64,000 bases of DNA. Origin: Cricetomys ansorgei. Lineage: Eukaryota > Chordata > Mammalia > Rodentia > Nesomyidae. Below, in pieces: positions 1-12,900 of this stretch (position 1 is the first letter of the stretch; each line of letters starts with the position of its first letter). The notes beneath the pieces were generated by a model. The model was not told the origin of the DNA. It made no database searches and saw only the letters and a program-made list of their open reading frames with translations. The position numbers and the translations under genes are program-made. Location of the stretch: assembly GCA_026225945.1 (NCBI GenBank), contig JAMJFZ010001133.1, positions 15,216,001 through 15,280,000 on the forward strand, in the 5' to 3' direction.

Positions 1-1039
1 AAGGCAATGAATGGTTCTGGACTCTTTTGTCAGCACATCACTGAGACAACTGAAAAAGGAGAATCAGGTCTGCAGACTGGAGTATAGTAACATGTCAGTG
101 TTAGCTCCTTAACTTTGAAAACGGTATAGTAGTCACAGGAGGAGCCAGATATGTGAGGTAAAGTACTGAGGAGTAAAGGTTATCATGCCTGCAATCTGTT
201 CTGGATGATCTATGAGTAAAGGGAGACGGACAGGAGAAAGAGGGTAAAATAATGAAGAATAAAATTTGATAAAAGTGAACAAAAATGGGTGCAATGCGTA
301 CATTTGGAGAATTTGAATGAAGAGTATATGGGAACTCTTAGTCCTAATGCTGTAACTTTTCTGTAGGTCAGGGATTACGTCAAAGTAGAAAAAGTAAAAG
401 AAAATGTCTGCATATATTTAAATACAGGAAATATGATAGAATATTAACACTTAATGAATCTAGGAAGTGAGCACATATAGCTATTTCTGTTTTTTTTTCA
501 ACTTTTATCATGATTGCATTTTTTCTAATTACTAAAAAACAATCTCTTTCAAGTAACAAATCCCTACCACCATCTTAGGACAAGCCCGGCCAACTCCATT
601 AGCTTACCTTGCCCTTCTATATCATTATAAGTGCAGTAAGAGCAAATCAACTGCTATAGCAGCAAGAGGAAGGCAGTTTGCTTTAGTGGAGCCTCGTAAG
701 TGAAGAACCTATCTCTAAAGTCTATACACAAACAAGTCTCATCCAGTGTAACACTGCCTTGATAGGATGCTGTGAAACAAAACTAACGCTGTACTTCACT
801 TTCAAAGAATAATTAAGAAAGCAGATTTTGTGCCAAGTAATCACATTTTAAAAGAGAAATGCCCTAATGAGCTGTGCTCATACAAGGGAGCACTATTTGC
901 AAATTAGATCTCTGACATTTTAAAAATCACTTTGCTTCACAACTTTGGGAAGTCTGGTGCTGAGCATTAGTGGACAATCTTTAGACGAGGGTAAATGCAA
1001 GCTTTCTCGCCTAACTTTCTTTCTCCGTCTTTTCTTTGG

Positions 1040-1132
1040 TAGGTTGAGACTTATCTAGCTTAAGCTGGCCTCGAACTTGCCTCAACCTTCTATTAGCTAG
1101 GATTAAAAGTATGTGCCACAACACCTAACCTC
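1040..1132 (-). repeat. Old B1-type SINE
   Basis: Reverse complement of the B1 body: 'aagctggcctcgaactt' followed by a degraded 'gctaggattaaaagtatgtg' and a 'ccacaacacctaacc' end. Confidence 0.7.
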
Positions 1133-2397
1133 ATTTTATTTTGATATAGAAGTCAAATGGAAGTAAGCATCATTGAGGAATTATGATATGTGGAAAGAGT
1201 AACAATGGCTGTTCCCAGCCTGTCTAACATCTGGAAGGCTGATGCGGGAGGATCTTGAGGATGAGACCTCAAAAAAAAAATGTTTTATTCTCAACACTAA
1301 TTGCATATCTTCAGAGCTGTCTATGACTGAATTGACTAAATAAAGAAAAATTATGGGCCTCAGAAGTACTGGCATCCTACACGTTCATAAAAGTCCAAAC
1401 TCTGACACTGGTGTCTGAGAAAGTGGGCCAGATCCTAGCTTCTCAGCCCAAGGCTAAATTCCAGAGATTAGTATTATACATGAACCAACTAAATTCACGA
1501 GCATTAGCCTACAGAACAACTGCATTTATCCTAAAATTTAATTTAATTTTGTTTTGCCAAATTATGTTCCAAAGAGAGACTCAGACATTTTTAGTACACG
1601 TGGTTGCAAAGATACTGAACCACTCAGGAAAGGGCAGAATCAAAGCATTTCTTCAAGATCTGTTTTGCCTGTGCATGTTTCATCTGCCTGCAACATACAC
1701 TATCACATCAACTGAGAGCCAGATCTAGCTGAGGAAGCTAGTCAGAGGGTGCATTCTCTTCCCACTACCACCAGGGTTTCCCTTTTTCAGAAAGATTGGC
1801 AGTGGCTCAGTTTGAAAAGAATCACCTTCGATACAAAAAGAGAAAATTTTTTTTTAAATTGTTAATCATAACTATGTACACATGTGTGACTCCCAGGTGG
1901 CTGCCTAACTGCAAATTTAACTCTGGCAGTGGCCTCTTATAGCTCAACTTTCACCCTGCTCAGCCAGATTCCTTTTTGGAATTGGTTGGTTCTTTTGACA
2001 CCGTTCTGTCATCCCCATTTTTGTTCGTTTGTTTTGTCTAGTAACTTCTATCACCAGCATCCACACTCATGTAGAAAATTCCTAAACTGAACTACCGCCT
2101 CACCAAGTGTCATCTTTAACCACATGTACCCTAAAGGGTCTTTGTTTCACCATACTTGTGTGCTTGCATGGCTGTGTGACAGATATTATTCCTACTGTAA
2201 ACATCAGTCCTATCTTTAAGAAATGAGTACCTCTCTTTCTCTTCTTGGCATACTTTTAACCATCTTCTTTAGGAATCCCATCCAGACTTCTGCCTCACCC
2301 CTGTTCCGGGCCAGGAAGCTAAGCATACTTTCCAAAGTTCCCATCACACTCACTAAAATGAAATAATCAGCACCTGTCTCCTAAAATTGCGACTTCA

Positions 2398-2535
2398 AGC
2401 AGGTATGCTGGCATACCTGCAATCCCAGAATTTAGGCAGTACAGCAGCAAGATCAGGAGTTCAAGCGACACAGTAAATTCGAGGCTAGCCTGAGCTACTG
2501 TTTTGAAACTCTGTTGCAAAATTCAAAACAAAAGA
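2398..2535 (+). repeat. Old B1-type SINE
   Basis: Degraded B1 in the plus sense: 'caatcccagaatttaggcag', 'gaggctagcctgagctac' and 'gaaactctgttgcaaaa', ending in A-rich sequence. Confidence 0.75.
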
Positions 2536-3897
2536 GGGAGAGAAAAAAAAGAAGGGGATGAAGTTTTCTTATGTGTCTATCCCTGTGTCTTCCAGTTCAG
2601 TATTTCAGAAATTTAAAAAAAAAAAAAAAGGTGACTTTTTGGCCCTAGTTTCTGTTCTGCACGCTCAGCTTCCTCTGTAGTTCCTAGTGGGAGTAAACAA
2701 AACCAGGACATTTCGTCTTATTATACCATCCTTCAGCCATTCAGAGTCAAATGATAGAGTTTGTCATTTTACTCTTTTTATACTATGGCATGTATCATAT
2801 AATATACTTTTAGAGTCATCATAAAAAATCTTTCTTCCTAGAAGCTCCAACTGCTTTTCTATCTTTATAAACAAAAACAAACAAACAAAAACAACTGAAA
2901 ATTAGACAGTCTTTACTTTGATTCCTGATGGCAACAATTCCCGGCTACCAGCTTATCAACTATCCTCCTCTGTCTTCAAAATGGCAAAGAAAACAAACCC
3001 TTTTTGGGGGCCTCTAAGAACACTGTAAAATGCTTAGAGTTCTATGAATCTTAAGGCTTATCAGACCTACAGATCCTAGAGAAGGAGGCTGGTAGAGGTC
3101 ATATGGGTCCTATGGGAGAAGCTCATGGGAATGGGCACAGCAGGCAGGGAGCTGGAAGTGAGGGCCTTAAGCAAACACCTTTCCTAGTGATCAGCAGGGA
3201 GTCTATGAGTAAAAGGCATGCGGGGACTGCACTGAACATCACTAGGTCACATCAGAGAAAGACACAAAGGAAAACTAGTGGCAGGAACTAGCCTTTTCAT
3301 TCTGGTGCAACACAGCTGTTTGGGCAGGGTGTTTACTGCCTCTGTGGAGGAAAAGCTGAAGTTGAGATATTAGAAAAATATAAACTTTGTCAAAATTTTA
3401 CAATACCTTCATTTATTGCCAATTTGACTAGAAACTCTTTAAATGCCAAGTAAATCATTAAGAGTCTCTGAACCTACCAAGTTCTCTATATATTTACATT
3501 AGATATTATTTGGACAAAAGCCCATTCTTAAGTTTAGTTTTGAAGGATTTCAAGCTTATAAAAATCTCTGGTTTGATCCACTCTTTCTCAAAAGAGGCAT
3601 AGCAGAATTCAACAAATTTAACGGAAATTATTAAAAGAAAAGGTGTTATTACTATCATGATCTCTCTGATGTCTCAGAGTGCGTATTTAATCGATGATAG
3701 ATTATTTTTTAATCCTAGATAACTGACATGAATAGCACATGATTATTCCTAATGAACAATTCTTTAAAGGAAAGAATAACATTTGACAACAATGGCTGAT
3801 ATAAAATTTCAATGAGGAAGATCAAATGGCTACTAAAAGTCCTAAAAGCTAACAGTGGGGCCTGATAATTTACATCTTCCTTTAAGAGAAAGTTCTA

Positions 3898-3995
3898 AGA
3901 TGGGTATGGTAGTGCGCCCCTACAAACCCGGCACTCAGAAAGCTGGGCTACTGCAGGCTTTGAGGCCTGTCTCAACTACCCTGCACCAAAACAGA
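3898..3995 (+). repeat. Old B1-type SINE
   Basis: Begins 'aagatgggtatggtagtgcg' and continues 'cactcagaaagctgggc', a diverged B1, with 'gcctgtctcaa' near the end. Confidence 0.6.
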
Positions 3996-4231
3996 AAATT
4001 CTGTCAGGCTATTGCCCCTAATTATGTAGAGTGCAAACCCTTACTACCCATAATCAGGCACAAGTTAAATGTTTCTAGTAAGTTACAGTGAATAAATCAT
4101 TTTAGGGAAGTATAAAACTCTCACAACAGAAAAATAAAACCATTTAGTAACAATGATAATTCTTGGCAACTAAGATAAAATCCACCTGCTTCTAATCAAG
4201 CATGGAACAACTTAACACTCTATTCTGTTTT

Positions 4232-4440
4232 TAAAGATTTATTTTATTTTATATGTATGAGCATTTTTTCCTCAAAAAAAAGTGCATCACATGTACACTC
4301 GGTGCCCACAGACGTCAGAAAAGCAATGGATCCCCTCAAACTAGTCATGGATGGCTGTGAACCACTGTGAGGCACTGGGAACCAAACTCACAGCCTCAAG
4401 AGCAGCAAGTGCTCTTAAACACTGAGCCACTGCTCTGGTC
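4232..4440 (-). repeat. B2/B3 SINE, antisense copy
   Basis: Starts with the complement of a B2 A-rich tail and ends 'cactgagccactgctctggtc', the complement of the B2 tRNA-like head. It faces away from the B2 copy next to it. Confidence 0.8.
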
Positions 4441-4454
4441 TCTTGTCATTCTGT

Positions 4455-4640
4455 AAGGGGATGCAGATGGCTCTTGCAGAGTGCCTAAATTCAGGTCCTA
4501 GCACCCACATCAGGCAGCCCGCACTGCCCTGTAATCACCTCTTCTTGCCTCCATGGGGTACCTGCGCTTATGTGCACAGATCGCCACACAGACACACACA
4601 CAGGCTTAATTAAATATAAAATAAACCTAAAAGTAATTTT
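4455..4640 (+). repeat. B2-type SINE
   Basis: 'gcagatggctcttgcagag', 'aattcaggtcctagcaccca' and 'gtaatcacctcttcttgcct' follow B2 order and end in an AT-rich tail. Confidence 0.75.
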
Positions 4641-4664
4641 TAAAAAATTTGTAAAGTCGTCTAT

Positions 4665-4785
4665 TTTACCGAGAGACAGACAGACAGCCTCTACGTTTGC
4701 TGCACAGCTGAGGATGGCCTTGAGTCCCTTATTCCCCTGCCCTCCCAAACACTATTACAGGCACGTGCTACAACATCCAGCTTCA
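4665..4785 (-). repeat. Old B1-type SINE
   Basis: A B1 complement: 'cctgccctcccaaacact', then 'attacaggcacgtgctacaa'. Confidence 0.55.
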
Positions 4786-4849
4786 AAATCCTTGAACAGA
4801 TGGTAAAAATATTACCTCATTAACAAAAGTAAACAACCAGACAGAAATG

Positions 4850-5020
4850 TAAGGATTTAGCATGTGAACATGCATGGCATATGGGTACATATGTGCGCAT
4901 ACACGTATGCACAGGTGTGGATGCTTGCGTGCACAGTTGTCCTTGTGAGCATAGAAGCCAGAGGTCGACGCCAGGTGCCTTCCTCTATCTATACATACAG
5001 AGAATTTAAAATAAAATAAG
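4850..5020 (-). repeat. B4/RSINE-like fragment
   Basis: Purine-pyrimidine alternating sequence followed by 'gaagccagaggtcgacgcca' and 'ggtgccttcctctatc', the pattern seen in an abundant rodent SINE family; compare 18000-18330. The family name is from memory. Confidence 0.5.
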
Positions 5021-5316
5021 TAAAAAGCACTAAGAACAGTTGAGCACAATACAATCACAAAAAATAATCAATTTAATTTTAAGAAGATTTAACTTTTAAA
5101 AGACTTAAAGATTTGAGAGATTTATGTTGCACAAAGACCATATAAACTGTTTCTTTTATGAATGTGTATTACCTAATTTCCTCCGTTCTTAGTTTTTCAT
5201 GTTCCCATGAAACATGGAGGTTCTGTTCCCCACACCCCAGTAGCAGCTCTTTGTGTGCCTAACAGTGCTAACTTTCCCAATACCGGCTTATTTGCTTGTT
5301 TATTTGTTTTGAAATA

Positions 5317-5395
5317 CTGGGAACCAAGCCCAGGGCCCTGTGCCTGTGTGGCGGGTACTTTAACAATGACCTATATCCCCATCCCATTTTTCCAA
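5317..5395 (-). repeat. ID-like tRNA-derived SINE remnant
   Basis: 'gaaccaagcccagggccctg' is the complement of the ID B-box region, and the end reads 'cctatatccccatccca'. Confidence 0.6.
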
Positions 5396-6895
5396 TATCA
5401 ATAACGACATCCTATATAATAATCACTTTGCATTTGAGGAGATTTCTAAACTGTGCGATCTATTTTTATTACCATGACATGAAAAAAAAATCATGCTTTC
5501 TCAACACAAAGGATAGTCTAAGAACAGTACAGATCAGTAAGAGCAAAGGGAACTGTGGTCAGACTGAAGGACACACTGGCTGCCTGAGCCAGCAGTCCTC
5601 AGGAACTTCCCTGGTTTGTGGGATTCAGTCAAAACGGGTTCAAGACGTCATATGATTGTCGGTGTCCTTGGAGAAGAAAAAAGAAAGTAAGGGCGTCCAG
5701 ACGGAAGAACGCTGAGGGGCTCTGAGTAAACTGACACTTGCCATCTTTCCACAACCAGGTCAGCAGCAGACCGTGCAGGGTGCAGCAGCCCTCCTTCCTC
5801 ATTGAAATCCAGTCTGAGCTGTGCCATCCCTAACAGACCTGCTAGAACAATGGGTACGTGTACACAAAGAAACTTCTATAGGCTACACTGCTCCGCTCCC
5901 AGAGAGCTTCCTGACTGGTGAAAGCTCCCACTCCCAACATACTCATCAGCTGAACCGCAATGCTCCTGGCAGAGCAAGGCAATGAGAAACAGTAAATGCT
6001 GAGAACCCCGGGTTCATCAATAACTCTTCCCGTCCACGCACTTTATTTTTAAATGCTTTTGTAAATGGTATTTCTCATCCATTGTATTCTAAGGGAGTAA
6101 CTTCTAAGACACAAATGCTCTTCCTTTCTAGTGGTGGGACAGGTAACAGGTTTATCACAAAATTTCTCAGCCCAGCGAAAGGGGGGGGGAACTAGTCTTC
6201 CCCTGGAATGAGGCCCTAATCGATTATCCAATGACTAAGTCCTCAGCCCTGAAACTATATACACACAAGCTACGCTAGACGGACTATGCAGTTTGTATCC
6301 ATGGATTTATACATATGTACATAACAACAGTAAGTAAAAAAAAGAGGCCATGAATGAAGGAATGGGTGGAACATGGAAAGAACTGGGGGAGAGAATAGAT
6401 GAGAAATGACGTAATCCCCACCACCACCCCCCAAAAAAACCTTAGCCCCAAATTTCTCAAAATGTCTTAAAAAGTAGCAATTGCTAGGAAATGAGGAAGA
6501 CAGAAAAGTTTGAAATTTAAGATTTCTACCACATAACAGAAAGAATATGATTTTTTCAAGAATGCTAAGACTTTTTATCTTGCCCCATGTTAAAAGTATA
6601 AATAAGTTTCTATTAGAAACATGAGGAAAAACACAAACAACTGAATTTAGATTCAACCACTACTACTTTATCTTTTACAATCATCATTGAATCAAGCTAT
6701 TCTGAAATTTAAATGTGTATACATATTTTTTTAGCAAGCAATGGGCACCAACACTTTAAATTTTAGTTCCTCCTACTTTACACAACCTTTTAAAATCAGG
6801 GAACTAAAATGTAAAGCTTTACATATACATGGATTTGTGGCAAAAGATGAACCTAATAGCCTGATTTAAAGTGTTGTGAAAACATACTAAAGTAC

Positions 6896-6955
6896 CTTTT
6901 AATAGAGACACTTTAGCAAGCGGTTCATTTAGGTCTTGCTCATCCATCTGGGCGT
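6896..6955 (-). CDS. Slmap: SLMAP small exon, symmetric; last exon in window
   Basis: A 60 nt exon with acceptor tgtag after a weak pyrimidine tract and donor gtactt, phase 1-1. It completes an aspartate codon and encodes [19 protein letters not shown] plus one base, about residues 481-500. Family knowledge places DDLQGAQSE next; I searched positions 1-6895 on the minus strand and did not find that exon. Confidence 0.95.
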
Positions 6956-9900
6956 CTACAAGGACAAAAAGAGAATTATAGAAATTTTAACCTACCAGCA
7001 AATTATTATTATCATAACAAATAAAATGTCCAAGGTTTTATGGATGGATATGATAAGTCAAAACACTGCTTCTTCATTAAACACAAACTCTAAAGTTTCC
7101 ATCCACGTTAACCAATAAGCCTAAATTGCCAAGAGACGCTCCAGATTTGTAAATACCACGTTAAAACTCACCTGTAGTGTCGTCACTGCTTTTTTCCTTG
7201 CTTGGACTCAGAGTATCTGATAGGTCAGATTCCTTTGCTTTTGCCTGGTTTTCTATTAGGAAAAACACAAAAGTCAAAATGTTCTTATAATTCAACACCT
7301 TCTATCAAGAAACCTCTTAGGCGAGAATGCTCAATATCTACGCCTATGCAAAACAGTATTAAAATTAGCTGAGATCACTGAATTTCTTTGTTTCCACCAA
7401 CCAATCCAAATGCAATGCTGGCTATTTCTCAGAGCTCGCAGCAAATCATAATGCGGATCCTGTCTGCTATGCAGAGAGCTGTGGCTCTTATCAAGTCTGT
7501 CCACTTGCCAACTGGGAACAAAAATGCAGCAAGCGTTGTTACAGTAATCAGGAAGTGTAACAAACACAGCAAAATTCCCAGGGCAATGCAGACCCTGTCT
7601 GAAGGAAAAGGCCCACATTACACGTAACAGCTGGAAGCTTAGCTTAGTGCAGTCACAAAATCACTCAAACTCACAATTATAAAAGTACCACTTAAGATGA
7701 GTAGCCCATTTCTAAAGAAAACACAATGAACCGGAATTACCATAAGAAAGAGGACCTGTTTTAATGGTTCTGGTGATGTTTTCAAGAGCTCCTCTGCCAC
7801 ATCTGACCAAGTCATTTTGAGGCCATTGCTCTGAAAGATCCACTCATAGGCCAAAGTTTATTAAAGATGATGAGTGACGAAGCCCGGTCAATATCTCTAA
7901 GAGCATACCTATGCATTCTATGGCATTCTTTTGGATAGGGGTTACAGAGAAGGTCACCCCCCAACTAAAATCCTATAGCATCACTTCTAGACTTCAGCTA
8001 AGTTTCATATTGCAGAACTTAGCCTTAATGTCAGCCCAGCATTGACTCCCACAGGAGTTCAGCTATGCCGGCATCTTTCTAGGGTTATGCATAACAGCTT
8101 ATTACAGACTGCAATTCTTTGCTTGAGTCTACACTTCCCTAACCTCTACAACTACTTTCTTTATCTGGCCTAATTGTGCTGCAAGATATCATCTTTACCT
8201 CATTATTTCTAAGGAAGCAATAATTTCTCTAGTGTGTTACTCTTTTTTATTATATCGTTCCTTTTTTCCCCCCCTTGCTCATACTCCACTTGCTGGGGGA
8301 TTAGACATTATTTCTCTAGTGAGAAAATCACATTCATTATTTGCTTTTTTATCTTCATGATCATAAATAATCATGGCAAATATCTGACTGTACCATTCGT
8401 GACAATATATGCTAAAATTTAAAATATGTAAAACCATGGACTGGAGTGATGGCTCAGCAGTTAAGAGCATTTCCTATTCTTGTAGGGAATCTCGGTCTAG
8501 TTCCAGCATGCACAGAGTGGCTCATAACTGACTGTAACGCAGGTCCTGCGATTCAGTGCCCCTTCTGGCCTCTGTGGGCCCCAGATACATATATGGTACA
8601 CATACATATACTCAGAGCAATACTCATACATATTAAATTAATAAATCTAAAATAAATAAATAAATAAATAAATAAGCAAAATGTATAAGCCTACTTTTAC
8701 TTTTCCCTAAGGAAATAATGGACTATGTAAGGTATTACATAAGGATGTTCGCTACGGTATTATCACTATGGGAAAATAAAATGTATATTGAAAATTATCA
8801 CAATATACTTAGTATTAACTAAAAATTAAAGCACAATAAGTGTAACATATATAAATTATGTATATATTAAAGCTATAGAGATTTTGTTTCAAGTTACTCC
8901 TCTCTTCTTTTTTTTTCCTTTGCTGAGACAGGGACTCCTTGTGTAGCCCGTGCTTATCTTTTATGATTCTCCTGCCTCAGCTACGAAGCTTTTGTTACAT
9001 GTGTATTCTTAAGCATACACAACAAAGGCATCAATGGTCACTGCTAGAGATCGATATGAGGGTGCTCATTAACTTCACTAAATCCATTCAAGAAAGAAAC
9101 AGAAGACAAACAAATGATAAGACATCTATTTCTTTTTAAAACATCTATATTTTTGGTCATGAAGCAGTATCTAACTTTGTAGTATTTAAAAGTCATTACT
9201 AAGCTAGAGAGATGAGTCAGCAGTTAGAACTTTGTGTTGCTCTTCCCCATGGCTTGGGTTCAGTGCCCAGCACCTGACCTGGGCAGCTTATAATCACTAT
9301 AACTCCACTCAGAGGATACAACGCCCTCTTCTGGACTCCGAGGGAACTTGCACTCATATGCACACACCCACTCAGTGACATACACATAATATGCAGATAA
9401 CCCAAAAAATAACAAAAATTAATCTTTAAAAAGTATTAACTACTTTTAATTATGTGTAGATGTTTGTGTCTGAATGTGGGTATGTGGATGTAACTTCAAG
9501 CACCTACAAAGGCCATCAGTATCTGATATCCTGGAGATGGAATCAAACACGGTTTGTGAACTGCCTGATGTGGATGATGGGAACTGAATTCTGGTCCTTT
9601 GGAAGAATAGCAAGTACTCTTAACTGCTGAGCCATCTCTCCAGACCCTTTTTAAAGTAATAAAAAAATTCATTACTGATTTTTTCTCTGCGATGTTTAAT
9701 CATCAAAATACATAATAAAAGAAAATTGACAAACTAGTAACAAAACTATTTCTAAGATAGTTAGAAACATATAAGATAGAAACTGAGAAACATATAAGGT
9801 GACTGTTTCACTGTAGCTTGAATAGGCGTAACTACCACAGAACAAACATGCCAGCCATAGGCCATTTCTGTATATACCACTGGACCCATTACTTGGAAAT

Positions 9901-12900
9901 AAGGTAAAGTTGAAAAGGAAGAATTCACTTTTTTTTTTTGTTTTGGTTTTAGATAAGGTCTCACTCCGTATCTTAAGCTGTCCTGACTTGCTACATAGCT
10001 TAGAATGGTCTCAGATTTATGGCAATCATGTTCCTTTAGCCTCCTAAATGCTGGGATAAAAGCACCAAATGTAGATGAGTTATCCTTTGCTCAACATGAG
10101 AATGGCACTTCCTGCTTTATAAGCAGTGTATCATTAAATTCCCACAAAAGGGCCAGCAAGATGGCTCAGCAGATAAAAGGCACTTGCATCCTTCCAAGCC
10201 TGACAACCTTAGCTCCATTCTCAGAACCCACACGGTGGAAGAAGAGGACCAATTCACACAGGCTGTCATCCAATCTACACAGGCATGCCATGCATGGGAA
10301 GTGTGCACTCCCATACTCACAAACAATAAACACTTAAAATACCACAATAATACTGCGAGTTAAATTTCATTTTACAAATGAGGAAAGTAAACATAGGCAT
10401 GGTGGGACATGCTTGTCATCCCAGCACTGAGGGAGATGCTCAGGTCATGGGTTTGAGTCCAGTCAATGATACATAGTGAAACCCTGTCTAAAAACCAAAC
10501 AACAGCCTAACACGCATACCAACAACAGCGGGAAAACTGAGGTTTAAAGATCTAAGGTGAGCTGCCTAAAGGCGTATAGTTAGAATTATCTACGTCATTT
10601 CTAATTCTAAGCTACTATAGGTATGTAATGACAGTAACTTGAGCTAGTCCTAAATCAGAAAGCACATGCCATAATACGTGAAGCCTTCAGAGGAGACGGT
10701 AAGACTGGTAACAGCTGATGATTTAATTCCTAGTAACTGACATTTTCAATGGAAAAAAGAAAGTCGACCATAAAAATCACTAAATGCATTTTTAAAGACA
10801 AGTAATTTAGTCAAATTAAAAAGAAATAGTTTATAGCTAGATTGAAAACATTTAAAATGTAACTATTATAGCCACCCAGTTTGCTCTGAGGATTTTGGCA
10901 GTGTGAAAAGTGATAACAAATAATTAATGAAATATAAAACTTACATTTTTATTATCATTCTTGAAAAATAAATTAAACTCACTTGCATGGAGTTATTTGC
11001 CATAATAGATTTAATAAATGTCTGACTGAAACAAAGAACCTCAAACACTTGTCCAGTTTGTTCCACAAGATAAAAACCCAGGCAAATGCGGTCATTCACA
11101 TTTGTAATCTCACCACTCAGGAAGCTAAGATAGGCCCTCAGTGCTAAACTAGGCTACACAGTGAGAGCCTGTCTCAAAGAACAAACAACAAACCAGGAAA
11201 AACAACAACAACAACAAAAAAATCCAGAAATGGAAACAGGTTTTTCAAAACTTTCTATATGTACTTTAAAGCCTTTTTTTTTTTTTAATCTGCACACATC
11301 TTTTTCAAAAAATTCACTTGATTTCAAGCAAATATATTCTATCTCAAAATACATTAAAGTACTAAGGCAGCTAGGCACTTGAAGGAACACCAATCACCCT
11401 CTCCCTCTGCTTTGCTTCCAATGTGAAGTGTTGGTACTCAATCAACAGATTAGAATAGGAACTTAGGTGGTGAAGTAAAGGCTATTTTAAAATCTGTTCT
11501 CATCTCACTTTAATCAGATGAAACAAATTGCAAATGTACTAAAAATAGTTCACTGTTCTGAAACCTAATGCCTGTTTGCCAGAACAATATTAGCATTGCA
11601 TAGTCTATGCATTCTTTCTCCTAATATGGCATCTGCTGTGCACAAAACTTAGAATGAAAGCTACCAGCTATCTGAAATAACACAATTTGTTTTAAAACGT
11701 TTTTAAAAAGCAAGCAAATCCAATTATCCTAACAATACAGAATTTACTAAAATTTAATGTTACAAACTCTTAGCATTTGTTGTTTTAACTAACCAGGATT
11801 GTGAAGTCAGTTTTAAATTTTATGCTGGCAAAGTCTGATGAAAGTTCCACTCTAACAATGAACACATCCCACCAGATTTATTTATCTAGTTTTATTATGC
11901 TTAAATGTGGCAGTATGATACTTTTAACCTTATTTTTCTTCCCTGAATTTAACTACTGTAATAAAAAATAAAAATAAAAATAAAAATAAACTACTTTGGC
12001 AAATTACTGGACTGTTAATTATAAACTATAACATGATTTTACATTATCAAAAGTCATCATTTTTGTTTTAATCAAACTGAGATGACAAAGTAGAGAAATA
12101 CTGAATATGAGAGGGAATGTTAAAGGAGAGTATAATAATCTTCAAAATAAAATTTCCAGTATTTTTCACTCACAAAAGGTTTACATTATAATGACTCCAT
12201 TGTTGAGGTGAAAACTGAAAACAGTGCAGAGCTGAGACAGAAAGATCAAAAGCAAACTACCAGCAAACACTGACTCTAAAAACTACCCACAAATGCCTAC
12301 ATTAAAACAAACTTTCCTATTTTTTTCTTAAAATAGACATCCAAATATTTTATATAATATTTGATACTGTTACTAGATTGACATTTTGCAAGTTATAAGA
12401 AATAAACTCATGGTTAAAAATACAATAATGTTAAAATTTTTAACTAACGTTCATTATCTAAAATAACTATAAAACCATAGGAGAGAAAACAGAAAACGAA
12501 CCTTTTGAAAGCTTTGATTCTTCTACCACTTTGGTTAGATGCCCCTGGACAATCAGCTTCTCTGCCAAAGAAAATCAACGTTACTACTCAAGCTCAAACA
12601 CAGCCGCATTCCCTGAGTGGAGCAGTGTAACACATTCCATGACCAAATTTAAAGACGATGACATTAACCCTATGACCAAGCTTCAACAAAAAGCTTGAAT
12701 CTAGACGAGGAACTAGAGGACTGAACTTAGTCGAACAATCAACTCGGAGGAGAGTAGGGAAAGAAAATGCCTTCTGTTTTCATTAGACATCATCATATTT
12801 TAAAGTCTAGACCTTTGTATACAGGAATCAAAAGAGACAAACAGTGACCTCTTTAAGTCAGAAGTATGAAGTTGAAATAAAGGAGTTTGGAGAAGACGGT

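Larger units (their letters stand above)
1..6895. other. SLMAP intron downstream of the last exon seen (partial)
   Basis: It contains old B1 copies, an inverted B3/B2 pair (4232-4640), a B4/RSINE-like fragment and an ID-like remnant. The pieces 1-1035, 1280-2395, 2540-3890 and 5400-6895 hold no exon or repeat I can support. Confidence 0.75.
7253..12501. other. SLMAP intron, 5.2 kb
   Basis: Rich in SINEs between 8437 and 11210, including an inverted B2/B3 pair at 9200-9648 and a MIR split by a B1 at 10360-10620. The pieces 7253-8430, 10625-11080 and 11215-12501 are AT-rich, with only an (AAAAT)n run at 11960-11990. Confidence 0.75.

Noticed and set aside
595..640. Donor-like AAG|GTAAGC on the minus strand near 605, as for a further SLMAP exon
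   Set aside because: The sequence before it has no acceptor at a sensible distance and does not encode the expected SLMAP residues after position 500.
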